A stretch of DNA of 64,000 bases from DASQDN01 sp963844855. Its GTDB lineage: Bacteria > Acidobacteriota > Terriglobia > Bryobacterales > Bryobacteraceae. Under the pieces are notes generated by a model. It was given only the letters and a program-made list of their open reading frames with translations, did not search any database and was not told the DNA's origin. The DNA lies in the NCBI GenBank assembly GCA_963844855.1, contig CAWJQP010000073.1:62001-126000 (forward strand). The letters run 5' to 3'. The translations under genes and the position numbers were made by a program. Positions 10,801-17,580 of the stretch are shown piece by piece. How positions within the stretch are numbered: position 1 is the first letter of the stretch; each line of letters starts with the position of its first letter.

Positions 10801-11274
10801 GGATTCCGCAGCTCGGCCGCCATTGGCGTTCAAAGGCAAGTCCAGAAAGGCTTTTGGATTGACGCTGGTGCTGACTACGCTGCTCTCGGATTTCAGTTGA
10901 GGCGCGGCAGCGCTGACCGTGACCGATTCCGTTACGCCGCCCACTTCGAGCGTCATGTCGAGTGCGGTCACACCCGCAACCTCCACGCGTACATTCTCCC
11001 GAATCAGCTTTTTAAAGCCGGTTTGTTCGACTTCCACTGTGTATGTACCGGCGCGAACTTGAGGGACACTGTAGTTTCCCGCATCCCCGGTTATCGTTTT
11101 CGTCCCGACGCCCGTCGCAACATTGGTGACGGTAATGTTCGCTCCTCCAATCGCCGCGCCCGAACTGTCCTGCACGGTTCCGCGAATCGTTCCATTGTCG
11201 GTCTGGGCAATCAGCGTTGATGAGATTGCAAACAAGACGGTCAAAAGACGTATGAAGGATGACATAAACAGCAT
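7858..11274 (-). CDS. Oar-like TonB-dependent outer-membrane receptor
   Basis: 1138 residues, full length for the family. Signal peptide (FIRLLTVLFAISSTLIAQ), then a carboxypeptidase-regulatory-like beta-sandwich (GTIRGTVQDSSGAAIGGANITVTN). A plug-like segment carries the conserved DAIQEFSLATGVYSAEFG and GGGIERFTIRSGTNDFHG. A long beta-barrel follows, closing with SDPFNFGKVTSQANTPRTAQ and the aromatic end GALKFVF. It probably imports large substrates, or binds them at the surface, with energy from TonB. The ATG at 11274 has an AGAGG ribosome-binding site 6 nt upstream; another ATG at 11265 is possible. Regulation is predicted by the operator at 11306-11316. Confidence 0.92.
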   Translation of the reverse strand: MLFMSSFIRLLTVLFAISSTLIAQTDNGTIRGTVQDSSGAAIGGANITVTNVATGVGTKTITGDAGNYSVPQVRAGTYTVEVEQTGFKKLIRENVRVEVAGVTALDMTLEVGGVTESVTVSAAAPQLKSESSVVSTSVNPKAFLDLPLNANGGRAAESFIFLAPGTTGDTFNAHINGSQTLSKEIQIEGITMTTAEVGGDPRVLTLPPDAIQEFSLATGVYSAEFGNTGGGIERFTIRSGTNDFHGSAYEFLRNDKLNARGFFNSSRSVLRQNEYGASIGGPIWIPKVYNGRNRSFFFFNINYYKFRSGAINQTASVPTAAFKRGDLSELRNPDGSLIQLYDPNSTRCDAAGNCTRDPFPNNIIPSNRISSVSRAVLGYVPDPSLPGILNNYAATGTSRTDNRNYTMKLDHTINSSHRISGSYNNGFGTDNGPFAPLPHPIANTRESNPGAGQNTVRFSHDWTISPTVLNHFGAGFTRQKQLLVAEEQGQGWGEKLGLRGVNNGPFPTIFTAPFTDWGNNQDLLSTISATWAFADSLSMVVGKHNLKFGLDYRRYQNNYRAGERTGSYSFSRNETAFPTAERRASTGNAFASFLLGQVDSGSLQINEVTRGMRFPYFATYVQDDWKISSKVTLNLGLRWDLYLPLTEVNDNYSIMDPFTPNPAAGGRLGALIFAGEGTGRTGRKRLTDGVSYNNFGPALGLAWSVTPKTVIRTGYQISYYQTGALGGGNAKPPSFGFTANPTFFSQDQGITPAFNWDNGFPQNFQRPPIIDPGFGVGSSTTMWNVSAIEPSYTQSFTFDTQWQLAQDWLLDIGWVGSKATRLSTGVFNINQVDPQYLRLGDLLTKPIDDPLVAAAGFGRPYPGFQGSLAQSLRPFPQYNNIDTNRSENVGNSTYHSLQAKIEKQFSGGLFLLSSYTWSKTITDSSSALSGFFSTNARDNYNRRLEKALSVFDVPHRAVMAFNYELPIGPGKPVGNVKGAVGAIIGGWQVNGVLNYQSGTPIGVGVNNTLPLFNSRNLPNVVAGGSPIVVDKSNFDPAKDVLLNSAAFSEPAAFTYGNAPSVLSNARNFKLFNEDFGIMKRTFINETMNIEFRFEMFNAFNRVRFGDPATNLSDPFNFGKVTSQANTPRTAQGALKFVF

Positions 11275-11305
11275 GGTCTACCTCTCTCCGCACTGTAGAG
11301 GTCAG

Positions 11306-11345
11306 TGGTCAGACCATCATACGTCGAGTCCCTAGTCCGTTTCAA
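11306..11345 (-). promoter_or_regulatory. Promoter with perfect FadR/GntR-type operator for the Oar receptor
   Basis: On the minus strand: -35 TTGAAA (11340-11345), an 18-bp spacer, -10 TATGAT (11316-11321), and the perfect 11-bp palindrome TGGTCTGACCA (11306-11316) that starts on the last T of the -10 box. The dyad matches the E. coli FadR core (TGGTCnGACCA). A repressor bound here would cover the transcription start. The leader then runs about 30 nt to the ATG at 11274. Confidence 0.68.
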
Positions 11346-11825
11346 GAAGATTACTAGTACCTTCTTATTACTGGCTTAGTACTTTCGGTACAAGCATGGA
11401 CGCTAGCGCACTTTTGCTTACGCTAACCCTCAGCCACCCTGATATTTGAAAGGTCGGTGGCCACAAGACGGTGGAGCAAACCGCGAAGGAGCCCGCGTCT
11501 CCGCCGTAAGACGCGCGGGTCAGTTGCTCTGATCTCTCGCCCCAAGGCGGTGCCCCCTTGCGAGTGGTGGCGTCCAGTCCTGGCTGCGGCTGTCTCACAG
11601 CAACCGGAGTATCGAGATCGATCTCTCTTCTTGGAGCCAGTTGTTCAGTTTCGCGCCCGAAACTGACGATGCCAGCACGCCTGCCAGCACGTGTTTGATG
11701 GCTTCCGATCTAATGTCGAAGACGCCTGAGACGAAGACGAAGGGAGCAACTTCGGCGAGCCCCCTACGTGTAGCGTTTCGCTGCTACCGAAACTCGTCGG
11801 TCAACTCACGACGATTTCAACTCTC
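11346..11825. other. Non-coding stretch with two strong hairpins
   Basis: No convincing gene is seen in about 480 bp between the Oar promoter and the FG-GAP gene. It holds two dyads: CCCGCGTCT/AGACGCGCGGG (11492-11519, one bulge) and CAGTTTCG-CGCC-CGAAACTG (11646-11665). Neither is followed by a T tract. Short frames exist on both strands but resemble no family I know. It could be gene debris or a structured RNA. Confidence 0.4.
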
Positions 11826-12950
11826 TCAGGGTTTCTTAACTCGATTCTCGAACCATACGATATTCCGGCTGTCCTGACCGGCCACCAATACATCAAGGTC
11901 TCCATCGCCATCCATGTCGACTAGCCTTGTATCGTACGATGCCTGGCCTGCGGCAATCAGATGTGTTTTGAACTTGCCCTTGCCGTCATTCTCGAACCAC
12001 GCCGCTCCAGTCGGAACACTGCCGTCATATACCGCCGAACAAGTAACGGCATCAACATCGCCGTCGCGATCAATGTCACCAATTGCCAGTGAATGGGGAT
12101 ACACATGACTCGTATCGATGTCGTGAGCCATCCACTTCGGCCCTTCAAACCAAAGTAGACCCTTGCCGTGACCGCGCGACGCAATGAAGTCCATCTTCCC
12201 GTCTTTGTTGACGTCGGCCATCAGGATGTTGCTCGCCCCTTCCTGCTTTTCCGCGACAACATGCTTCTTCCAAGGCAGGGTTCCGTTTCGAGGCTGCTCC
12301 CACCAGGCGAACCAGTTTCCATGGTCCGCGATTTTGGCGGCGCCTGAAATGTCCTGGAGCCCGTCTCCGTTCACATCACCGACACCCATGTAATGGCTTA
12401 GCCCGGGAGCATCGCCGCGGGCGAAGACACGCCGTTCGAACTTTGGAGCTTCATACCAGACGATGGAGTTGGCAAACACGCCCTTCGGCTGTGCGCTGTT
12501 TGCGACGATGTCAGCCTTCTTGTCACCGTTGACGTCGGCTATGAAGAGCCCGTGAATTCCGTCGATTCCACCCTTTCCCGAGTCGTCAATGACGTGCACC
12601 TTCCAAGGCTGTGCCAGAGGCTCCTTAGGCCTTTCGAGCCAGTACAAGAAACCGGGCGAATAGCGCGACCCGATCACATCCGGATCTCCATCACCGTCGG
12701 CATCTGCAACCCCGTAGTGGAACACGCCGTCGGCGTTGGATCGAAGGACTACACGCTTCCAGTCGGGCGCGACGAACAAGATGTCCTCCTTACCTTGTGC
12801 GTCGTTGGCGACCACGTCGACCTTGCCATCACCCGTAAAGTCAAACGCAACGGCAGTATTACTCGGAAAACCTGCGGCAATCACATGCCGCACCCATTCC
12901 TCCCCGTAACCGACTGACGAAAGAATGCACACGAATAGAAAGGGCCGCAT
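11826..12950 (-). CDS. Exported FG-GAP/VCBS-repeat propeller protein
   Basis: 374 residues from ATG at 12950. The frame runs a little further upstream from a TTG, but the ATG gives a clean signal peptide (MRPFLFVCILSSVGYGEEW). At least seven D-x-(D/N)-x-DG blades are visible: FDFTGDGKVD, ADADGDGDPD, ADVNGDKKAD, GDVNGDGLQD, ADVNKDGKMD, GDIDRDGDVD and VDMDGDGDLD. WYEAP/WFEGP/WFENDG motifs recur after each blade. It is shorter than the CRTAC1-like protein and lacks an ASPIC/UnbV tail. Calcium-binding and surface or periplasmic location are inferred from the family. Confidence 0.85.
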   Translation of the reverse strand: MRPFLFVCILSSVGYGEEWVRHVIAAGFPSNTAVAFDFTGDGKVDVVANDAQGKEDILFVAPDWKRVVLRSNADGVFHYGVADADGDGDPDVIGSRYSPGFLYWLERPKEPLAQPWKVHVIDDSGKGGIDGIHGLFIADVNGDKKADIVANSAQPKGVFANSIVWYEAPKFERRVFARGDAPGLSHYMGVGDVNGDGLQDISGAAKIADHGNWFAWWEQPRNGTLPWKKHVVAEKQEGASNILMADVNKDGKMDFIASRGHGKGLLWFEGPKWMAHDIDTSHVYPHSLAIGDIDRDGDVDAVTCSAVYDGSVPTGAAWFENDGKGKFKTHLIAAGQASYDTRLVDMDGDGDLDVLVAGQDSRNIVWFENRVKKP

Positions 12951-13026
12951 CGCTGCGGCCCAATATATCAATGTTTACCTCGTCGTCGCCGGAAGCGGTA
13001 GCCTAATACTCCGACATCAATACTCC

Positions 13027-13210
13027 GACAGTGTGAGCAAGCATGGCGACGCGGTGATGATGCCTGGGCTGCGTGGGTGCCCATCGAATCGCAGCCTTGC
13101 GGCAGACACGCAGCGGCAAGCGCTGGCAATCCTCAAGCAGCCGGAATGGAAAGATTTTGGGCCGACGTTTGCCCCGAATAGTTGGCCAAGCGGGCCCATT
13201 CTACGAGTCG
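13027..13210 (+). pseudogene. Relic of an ISNCY (IS1202-like) transposase N-terminus
   Basis: A short open stretch reads KHGDAVMMPGLRGCPSNRSL, then LKQPEWKDFGPTFA up to 13173. LAKRAH follows in a shifted frame near 13182-13199. The GLRGxPSNR and DFGPTFAxxxLAKR strings are typical of the helix-turn-helix region of IS1202/ISNCY transposases. The catalytic DDE part is absent, so this is a dead fragment within a 460-bp gap (12951-13409). No terminal repeats were found; a short direct repeat (AATACTCCGACA, twice near 13007-13030) sits just ahead. Confidence 0.55.
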
Positions 13211-13346
13211 GCTGTTTCTTGTCAACTTGGCGAGCCACGCTCAACCGAGTTCAGGCGATGCCCCGTAACCTCTGCACGAGGCACTGTCCGTAATAGCCCA
13301 GTTGTTCCGAGAACGTTCGTTTTTCGGAGCAGGCCCATTCATGGGT

Positions 13347-13380
13347 GCTGTTGAACAGAAGGGTGATTCTGTTCAACGCA
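13347..13380 (-). terminator. Terminator-like hairpin
   Basis: GTTGAACAGAA (13350-13360) and TTCTGTTCAAC (13367-13377) form a perfect 11-bp stem with a 6-nt loop, extendable by TGC/GCA with one bulged T. It lies 30 nt beyond the stop of the minus-strand gene ending at 13410. There is no T run, so it may be a rho-dependent or mRNA-stabilising structure. Confidence 0.5.
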
Positions 13381-13409
13381 CTCTCCCGCAGTAAGCGCCT
13401 TGCATTCGT

Positions 13410-13925
13410 TCAGTCCCATACTTTGAGTCGAATGACGCGCGGCGGAGTATTCGGAAACTTGCCGGTTTCGTCTGGGTAAGTCTTCAATGGGATGCTGAAT
13501 ACCGCAAAGTCACCTTCACGCGGATGCTCCATCCGGTACGCCACCCCACCTACGCCAGACAACCTCACTACCAATTCCGGTGTTCCTCTCCGCATTTGCA
13601 GAATGTATGTGGGACTCGAGCTGCCTGCCACCAGTTGCACGAAAAGAATAGTGCCCGTGTGAATCAGCAGACTGACGGCGGGTTGATCCGTATTGATCAG
13701 AAGCGTCGGTTCAAGCTCTCCGGCTTTGAAACCCGCAAGTTGAATACTTGGTCCATCACAGGTTCGGATTTCGAATCGCGCCCGCTGGTCAACAGGTGAG
13801 TCAATCGACCCCAGTATGGGATAGGATGCCAACCGCTCTTGACAAAGCTTCTTGCTGTTCTGCGCGAACAACGGCTCCAAGCTCGTTGTAGCTAAGACTA
13901 CGAGAGCAACTGAACAGGCAAACAT
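13410..13925 (-). CDS. Exported protein of unknown function
   Basis: 171 residues with an ATG start and a signal peptide (MFACSVALVVLATTSLEPLFAQ). The mature part contains two cysteines (KKLCQER, RTCDGPS) that could form a disulfide, and alternating hydrophobic strands (SLLIHTGTILFVQLVAG, ELVVRLSGVGGVAYRM) suggestive of a beta-sandwich. I do not recognise the family. A strong hairpin lies just downstream. It stands alone between an IS relic and a ribbon-helix-helix-like gene. Confidence 0.55.
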   Translation of the reverse strand: MFACSVALVVLATTSLEPLFAQNSKKLCQERLASYPILGSIDSPVDQRARFEIRTCDGPSIQLAGFKAGELEPTLLINTDQPAVSLLIHTGTILFVQLVAGSSSPTYILQMRRGTPELVVRLSGVGGVAYRMEHPREGDFAVFSIPLKTYPDETGKFPNTPPRVIRLKVWD

Positions 13926-14041
13926 AATCGCATTCTGTCACGCTGTGTCGATGATCTCTGGCATGGCGACCAAACCAGAAGTCTATACGGACTTCCTGAC
14001 TTGAACCGAAGTGGTCATTCTCTTCAACGGCTGACCATGAT

Positions 14042-14446
14042 TCACGATGCTTTGAGCATCTGATGCATCTTGTCGGCAAGCTCTCTTGCCTCCTTGATGT
14101 CCCGCGCTGCTTTATCCCGGTATATGGTTGCAGCGTAGAAGAAGACTTTCGTTTTACGAATTTCGCCCCGTTGAAAGCCTTTCATAGCCTTGTCTGCATA
14201 GGCTTCCGCTTCCGCAAACTCACCGTCGATGAACTGCGGTAAAGCCCGATCTTTTTTGGCAGTTTCCCGGCTCTCCTTAATCTGGTTCTGTAGCCCTATC
14301 AGCCTGCCTTCCTCGGGTGTCAGGTTAGCAACGCGATCCCGCAGAAACTCTGCAAACATTGAGGACACACTGTCGCCTAACTGTTCCTGCGCCTGTTCAA
14401 ACAAAGGAACATCAGCGTCTTTCACATAGAGAGTTTTGTTCGGCAT
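14042..14446 (-). CDS. Small protein with ribbon-helix-helix-like N-terminus (EXLDI-like)
   Basis: 134 residues from ATG at 14446. The frame extends upstream, but that part would read through the repeated operator. The N-terminus MPNKTLYVKDADVPLFEQAQ followed by LGDSVSSMFAEFLRDRV resembles ribbon-helix-helix DNA-binding proteins, in particular the N-terminus of the EXLDI family. The remainder is charged helix (EEGRLIGLQNQIKESRETAKKD; RDKAARDIKEARELADKM). Likely a small autoregulated DNA-binding protein. The direct repeats at 14454-14474 sit 8 nt upstream of the start, where an autoregulatory operator would be expected. No toxin partner is adjacent. Confidence 0.5.
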   Translation of the reverse strand: MPNKTLYVKDADVPLFEQAQEQLGDSVSSMFAEFLRDRVANLTPEEGRLIGLQNQIKESRETAKKDRALPQFIDGEFAEAEAYADKAMKGFQRGEIRKTKVFFYAATIYRDKAARDIKEARELADKMHQMLKAS

Positions 14447-14453
14447 ATAGCAA

Positions 14454-14474
14454 GTATACGTGCATGTATACGTG
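14454..14474. promoter_or_regulatory. Operator-like direct repeat upstream of the RHH-like gene
   Basis: GTATACGTG occurs twice (14454-14462 and 14466-14474) separated by CAT, giving a 12-bp period; each copy contains the palindrome GTATAC. On the minus strand the proximal copy also provides a TATACT box. Ribbon-helix-helix proteins bind such short spaced half-sites, so autoregulation is likely. Confidence 0.5.
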
Positions 14475-14874
14475 TCTGCAACCGGCGCCTTTTTGTTCGA
14501 TGAAATGCCATGCTCGTTGCCGGTGAACGGTAGTACCAACTTCTGTTCAACTTCGCGCCCGCGCTATCAGCTGAAGGCAATTTCCAACTGGACGACGGTA
14601 ACTGACTTCAAGCCTGTCCCGCACCCAACTGGCGTCCCGAAACCCATCTCCAAATCAAAGTCAGAATCGCCGCGAGTTCATTGCGCGAGGACTCAGCCTG
14701 TGATGTCCGATTCCCAAAGCTACAACCTCAAGTCTCGCAAAAAGTGTCCCAAATCTACCGGCCCGTCGGAACCGTGTTGACGGTTCTCGCCACCTTATAT
14801 TTCGCCTCTTTCCAACCACTTAACTCCAACACCCCCTTCCAGCCCCATTTCCGCGTGCGAAGATCATGACAAAA
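14475..14874. other. Gap without a recognisable gene
   Basis: About 400 bp between the RHH-like gene and the terminator at 14875. Plus-strand frames run through it without family resemblance or codon character. Nothing else is seen. Confidence 0.4.
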
Positions 14875-14913
14875 GAGCGAGCGCTCAACCCAGCGCTCGC
14901 TCCATTTCTTTTT
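14875..14913 (+). terminator. Rho-independent terminator, possibly bidirectional or attenuating
   Basis: GAGCGAGCGCT (14875-14885), loop CAACCC, AGCGCTCGCTC (14892-14902): a perfect 11-bp GC-rich stem followed by CATTTCTTTTT. On the opposite strand the stem is followed by TTTT. It ends 14 nt before the ATG at 14928, so a transcript entering from upstream would be stopped just before that gene. Confidence 0.75.
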
Positions 14914-14927
14914 ACAAACAGAATCCT

Positions 14928-15836
14928 ATGGCATCAGAACGACAACGCGCGGCCAATCGGCGCAACGGCAGCAAAGGTGGACCCAGCACGGAAGCCGGCA
15001 AACAACGCAGCCGCCTCAACACCCTCAAGCATGGCCTGACCTCCACAACACTCGTGGTCCTGCCCGAAGAACACGAGCATGAATACGAAGAGGTCCTGCG
15101 TGGCTTTCGCGAAGCCTTTCAGCCGCACGACGCAACCGAAGACGCGCTCGTCCTGCGCCTGGCCCAAGCCCACTGGCGCAGTCTCCGTTCCCGTCGCGTC
15201 GAGACCGGCATACTCAACATCACCGCTGCCACAGAACGCGCTCTCGCCAGAAAGCTTGTCGAAGATTGCCCGGAACATCTCAGTCCGCACAACGCCATAG
15301 CTGTCGGCTTCATGAAGAATCCGGAGGAGCGATGGCGCACCTACCTCCGTTACGACGGAGCCATCTCACGGGATTTCTTCCGCACCCTCGATGCCCTGAC
15401 TCGGCTGCAACGCGCGCGTCAGCGAACGAGCCCTGACCCGAAGCCGTTGGTCGCCGCGGCCGGCTCCGGAGCGCCGCTCAGCCGGCAATCCGAGCAACCT
15501 GACCCCGTGGAACTGTCCGATTCTGGGATTCGGTCCGTTTCGCAAAATAGCCCAAAATCCACAGATCACGAAAATCAAAAAGAACTGACTCGGTCGCAGT
15601 CATTGGATGCAGGGCTTCTTCGATCGTCCAAGACCGCCGTTGTGGAGGTTGATTGGAAACTGAGAAGCAAAACCGATTTGGAAACGCCCGGCAAAAGCGG
15701 CCCGTCGAATGCTTGCGTTTATATGCCCAAAGCTTCAGCGAGGTTCGACCAAAGCAATGGATCCGAGGCTCAACAATGCCCTCCTGGCGTTCCGGCAGCA
15801 TTCACGGATTCTGCTTCGTCAGCAAACCGGTGTTGA
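14928..15836 (+). CDS. Uncharacterised protein of the GKxRSxxNxLKHGLT family
   Basis: 302 residues. The N-terminus has a strongly conserved pattern familiar from many multi-copy Acidobacteriota and Planctomycetota proteins: RRNGSKGGPSTEAGKQRSRL, NTLKHGLTS, VVLPEEHEHEYEEVLRGF, and a helical LVLRLAQAHWRSLRSRRVE. A second helical block (AISRDFFRTLDALTRLQRAR) follows near residue 155. The C-terminal half is low-complexity and poorly conserved. No function is known to me; the basic N-terminus could bind nucleic acid. No ribosome-binding site is obvious. A perfect terminator hairpin lies immediately upstream. Confidence 0.65.
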   Translation: MASERQRAANRRNGSKGGPSTEAGKQRSRLNTLKHGLTSTTLVVLPEEHEHEYEEVLRGFREAFQPHDATEDALVLRLAQAHWRSLRSRRVETGILNITAATERALARKLVEDCPEHLSPHNAIAVGFMKNPEERWRTYLRYDGAISRDFFRTLDALTRLQRARQRTSPDPKPLVAAAGSGAPLSRQSEQPDPVELSDSGIRSVSQNSPKSTDHENQKELTRSQSLDAGLLRSSKTAVVEVDWKLRSKTDLETPGKSGPSNACVYMPKASARFDQSNGSEAQQCPPGVPAAFTDSASSANRC

Positions 15837-15966
15837 GGATTGAGCCGGCGCAACGGCGGTGTTCGACCTTAACTGGTCGCACGCTGTTTGCGCAAGACAG
15901 GTGTCACACAACCAGTGATACGCTAAACCCAATCCGGGAGCCAAAACTGGCATCCCAACAAGCTCT

Positions 15967-17565
15967 ATGACTCGTCGTGATTTCATTTCCACCGCTGCGG
16001 CAGCGGCTTTCGCGCAGGCGCGGCGCAAGACCAACTTCCTGATCATTCTCGCTGACGACATGGGCTATTCGGATGCAGGCTGCTACGGCGGCGACATCGA
16101 CACGCCCAATCTCAATCGCCTCGCAGCCGGTGGTCTCCGCTTCACGCAGGCGTATTCGACGGCTCGCTGCGGTCCATCGCGCAGTTGCCTGCTGACCGGA
16201 CAGTACGCTCAGCAAACAGCTTGCGATGTCATGACACCCGGCAACATTCCTGACTGGACACGATTTGCTCCGCAGCACATGAAGCCGCTCGGCTACCGCT
16301 CCTACCATTCCGGCAAGTGGCATATTCGCTTCCGTCCGCTGGCCAGCGCCGGATTTGACCGCTCCTACACGCTGCTGGATCAGAACCGCTTCTTCACTCC
16401 GACAGGGCACCTGTTGAACGATGAGCGACTGTCGTCGCCGAAGTTGAGCGACGGGTTCTATGCGACAAACGCGATCGCCGACTACGCGGTGAAGTTTCTG
16501 GAAGAGCATGCACGCGACCACGTGAGCGACCCGTTTTACTTCTACCTTGCGTTCACTTCGCCGCACTTTCCGCTGCAAGCGCGCCAGGAAGACATAGACC
16601 TCTACAAGGATCGTTTCGCCGAAGGGTGGGACGTCGCCAGGCAACGCCGCCATGAGCGCATGAAAAAAATGGGTTTGGTGAACTGCAAGTTGGCGCCGCT
16701 CGAGCCCGGTGTCTGGCCTCCTTGGAACACGAAGCCCGAAGACCAGCTTCCAGGATTCGGGCCCGGCGAGGTTCATAACGCCGTTCCCTGGACTTCCCTC
16801 ACTCGGGAGCAGAAGGACTTTCAGCGAACTAAAATGGCCATCCACGCTGCGATGATTACGCGGATGGATCGCGAAATCGGCCGCGTTCTCGATCAGCTCA
16901 AGCGAATGAACGCCTACGACGACACGTTGATACTGTTTCTTTCGGACAACGGCGCGAGCGCCGAGATCATGATTCGTGCGGACGGGCACGACCGGGCTGC
17001 GCCGCCGGGCTCGGCGCGCACTCACCTTTGCCTCGGACCGGGCTGGTCCAGCGCTGCGAACGCCCCCTTCCGATTGCACAAGAGCTGGGTGCACGAAGGC
17101 GGCATTTCATCACCCTGTATCGCACACTGGCCACACGGTATCGCTGAGAAAGGGAAGCTGCGCCACAACCCCTGTCACTTCGTCGATGTAGTGCCGACGC
17201 TGATCGACTTGGGCGGCGGTGATCCGGTCAAGGCTATGCCCCCTGGCGCGCCACCTCTCGCGGGAAAGACCATTGCGCCGGCCTTCAAGAAGGACCACAC
17301 CGTCTCTCACGAGTTTCTCTACTTCAACCACAACAACAATCGCGCTCTACGCCAGGGTGATTGGAAGCTGGTTGCAGCCGGCGCCGATGGTCCATGGGAA
17401 CTCTATAATGTCGCCTCAGATCGTTGTGAGCAGAAGAACCTCGTTGCCGAAGAGCCCAAGCGGGCGGAGTCTATGGCGGCCCTGTGGAAGTCGACCGACC
17501 GTGGGTTCGTGGAAACTCGAGAGAAGGCATCGCCGACAAAAGAGATTCCGATGAAGAATAACTGA
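15967..17565 (+). CDS. Tat-exported sulfatase
   Basis: 532 residues. TRRDFISTAAAAAFA is a twin-arginine-like signal. D30-D31 (ADDMGYSD) are metal ligands. CGPSR at 68-72 is the sulfatase signature with C68 as the formylglycine site. LFLSDNGAS supplies further metal ligands, and KSWVHEGGISSPCIAHWP is a typical C-terminal substrate loop. The tail (GDWKLV...WELYNVASDRCEQKNL) is complete. The gene ends 15 nt before the ATG of an Oar-like receptor on the same strand, repeating the receptor/sulfatase pairing at the left edge of the window. The substrate cannot be read from sequence. Confidence 0.92.
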   Translation: MTRRDFISTAAAAAFAQARRKTNFLIILADDMGYSDAGCYGGDIDTPNLNRLAAGGLRFTQAYSTARCGPSRSCLLTGQYAQQTACDVMTPGNIPDWTRFAPQHMKPLGYRSYHSGKWHIRFRPLASAGFDRSYTLLDQNRFFTPTGHLLNDERLSSPKLSDGFYATNAIADYAVKFLEEHARDHVSDPFYFYLAFTSPHFPLQARQEDIDLYKDRFAEGWDVARQRRHERMKKMGLVNCKLAPLEPGVWPPWNTKPEDQLPGFGPGEVHNAVPWTSLTREQKDFQRTKMAIHAAMITRMDREIGRVLDQLKRMNAYDDTLILFLSDNGASAEIMIRADGHDRAAPPGSARTHLCLGPGWSSAANAPFRLHKSWVHEGGISSPCIAHWPHGIAEKGKLRHNPCHFVDVVPTLIDLGGGDPVKAMPPGAPPLAGKTIAPAFKKDHTVSHEFLYFNHNNNRALRQGDWKLVAAGADGPWELYNVASDRCEQKNLVAEEPKRAESMAALWKSTDRGFVETREKASPTKEIPMKNN

Positions 17566-17580
17566 GGGAGTCGAGCTGTG

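Noticed and set aside
11368..11598. Short minus-strand frame in the gap at 11.4 kb
   Set aside because: No known family, no ribosome-binding site, and it overlaps strong hairpins; not supported as a gene.
15904..17094. 396-codon open frame on the minus strand
   Set aside because: Wholly antisense to the sulfatase at 15967-17565; arginine- and valine-rich with no family motif, a typical GC-rich shadow.
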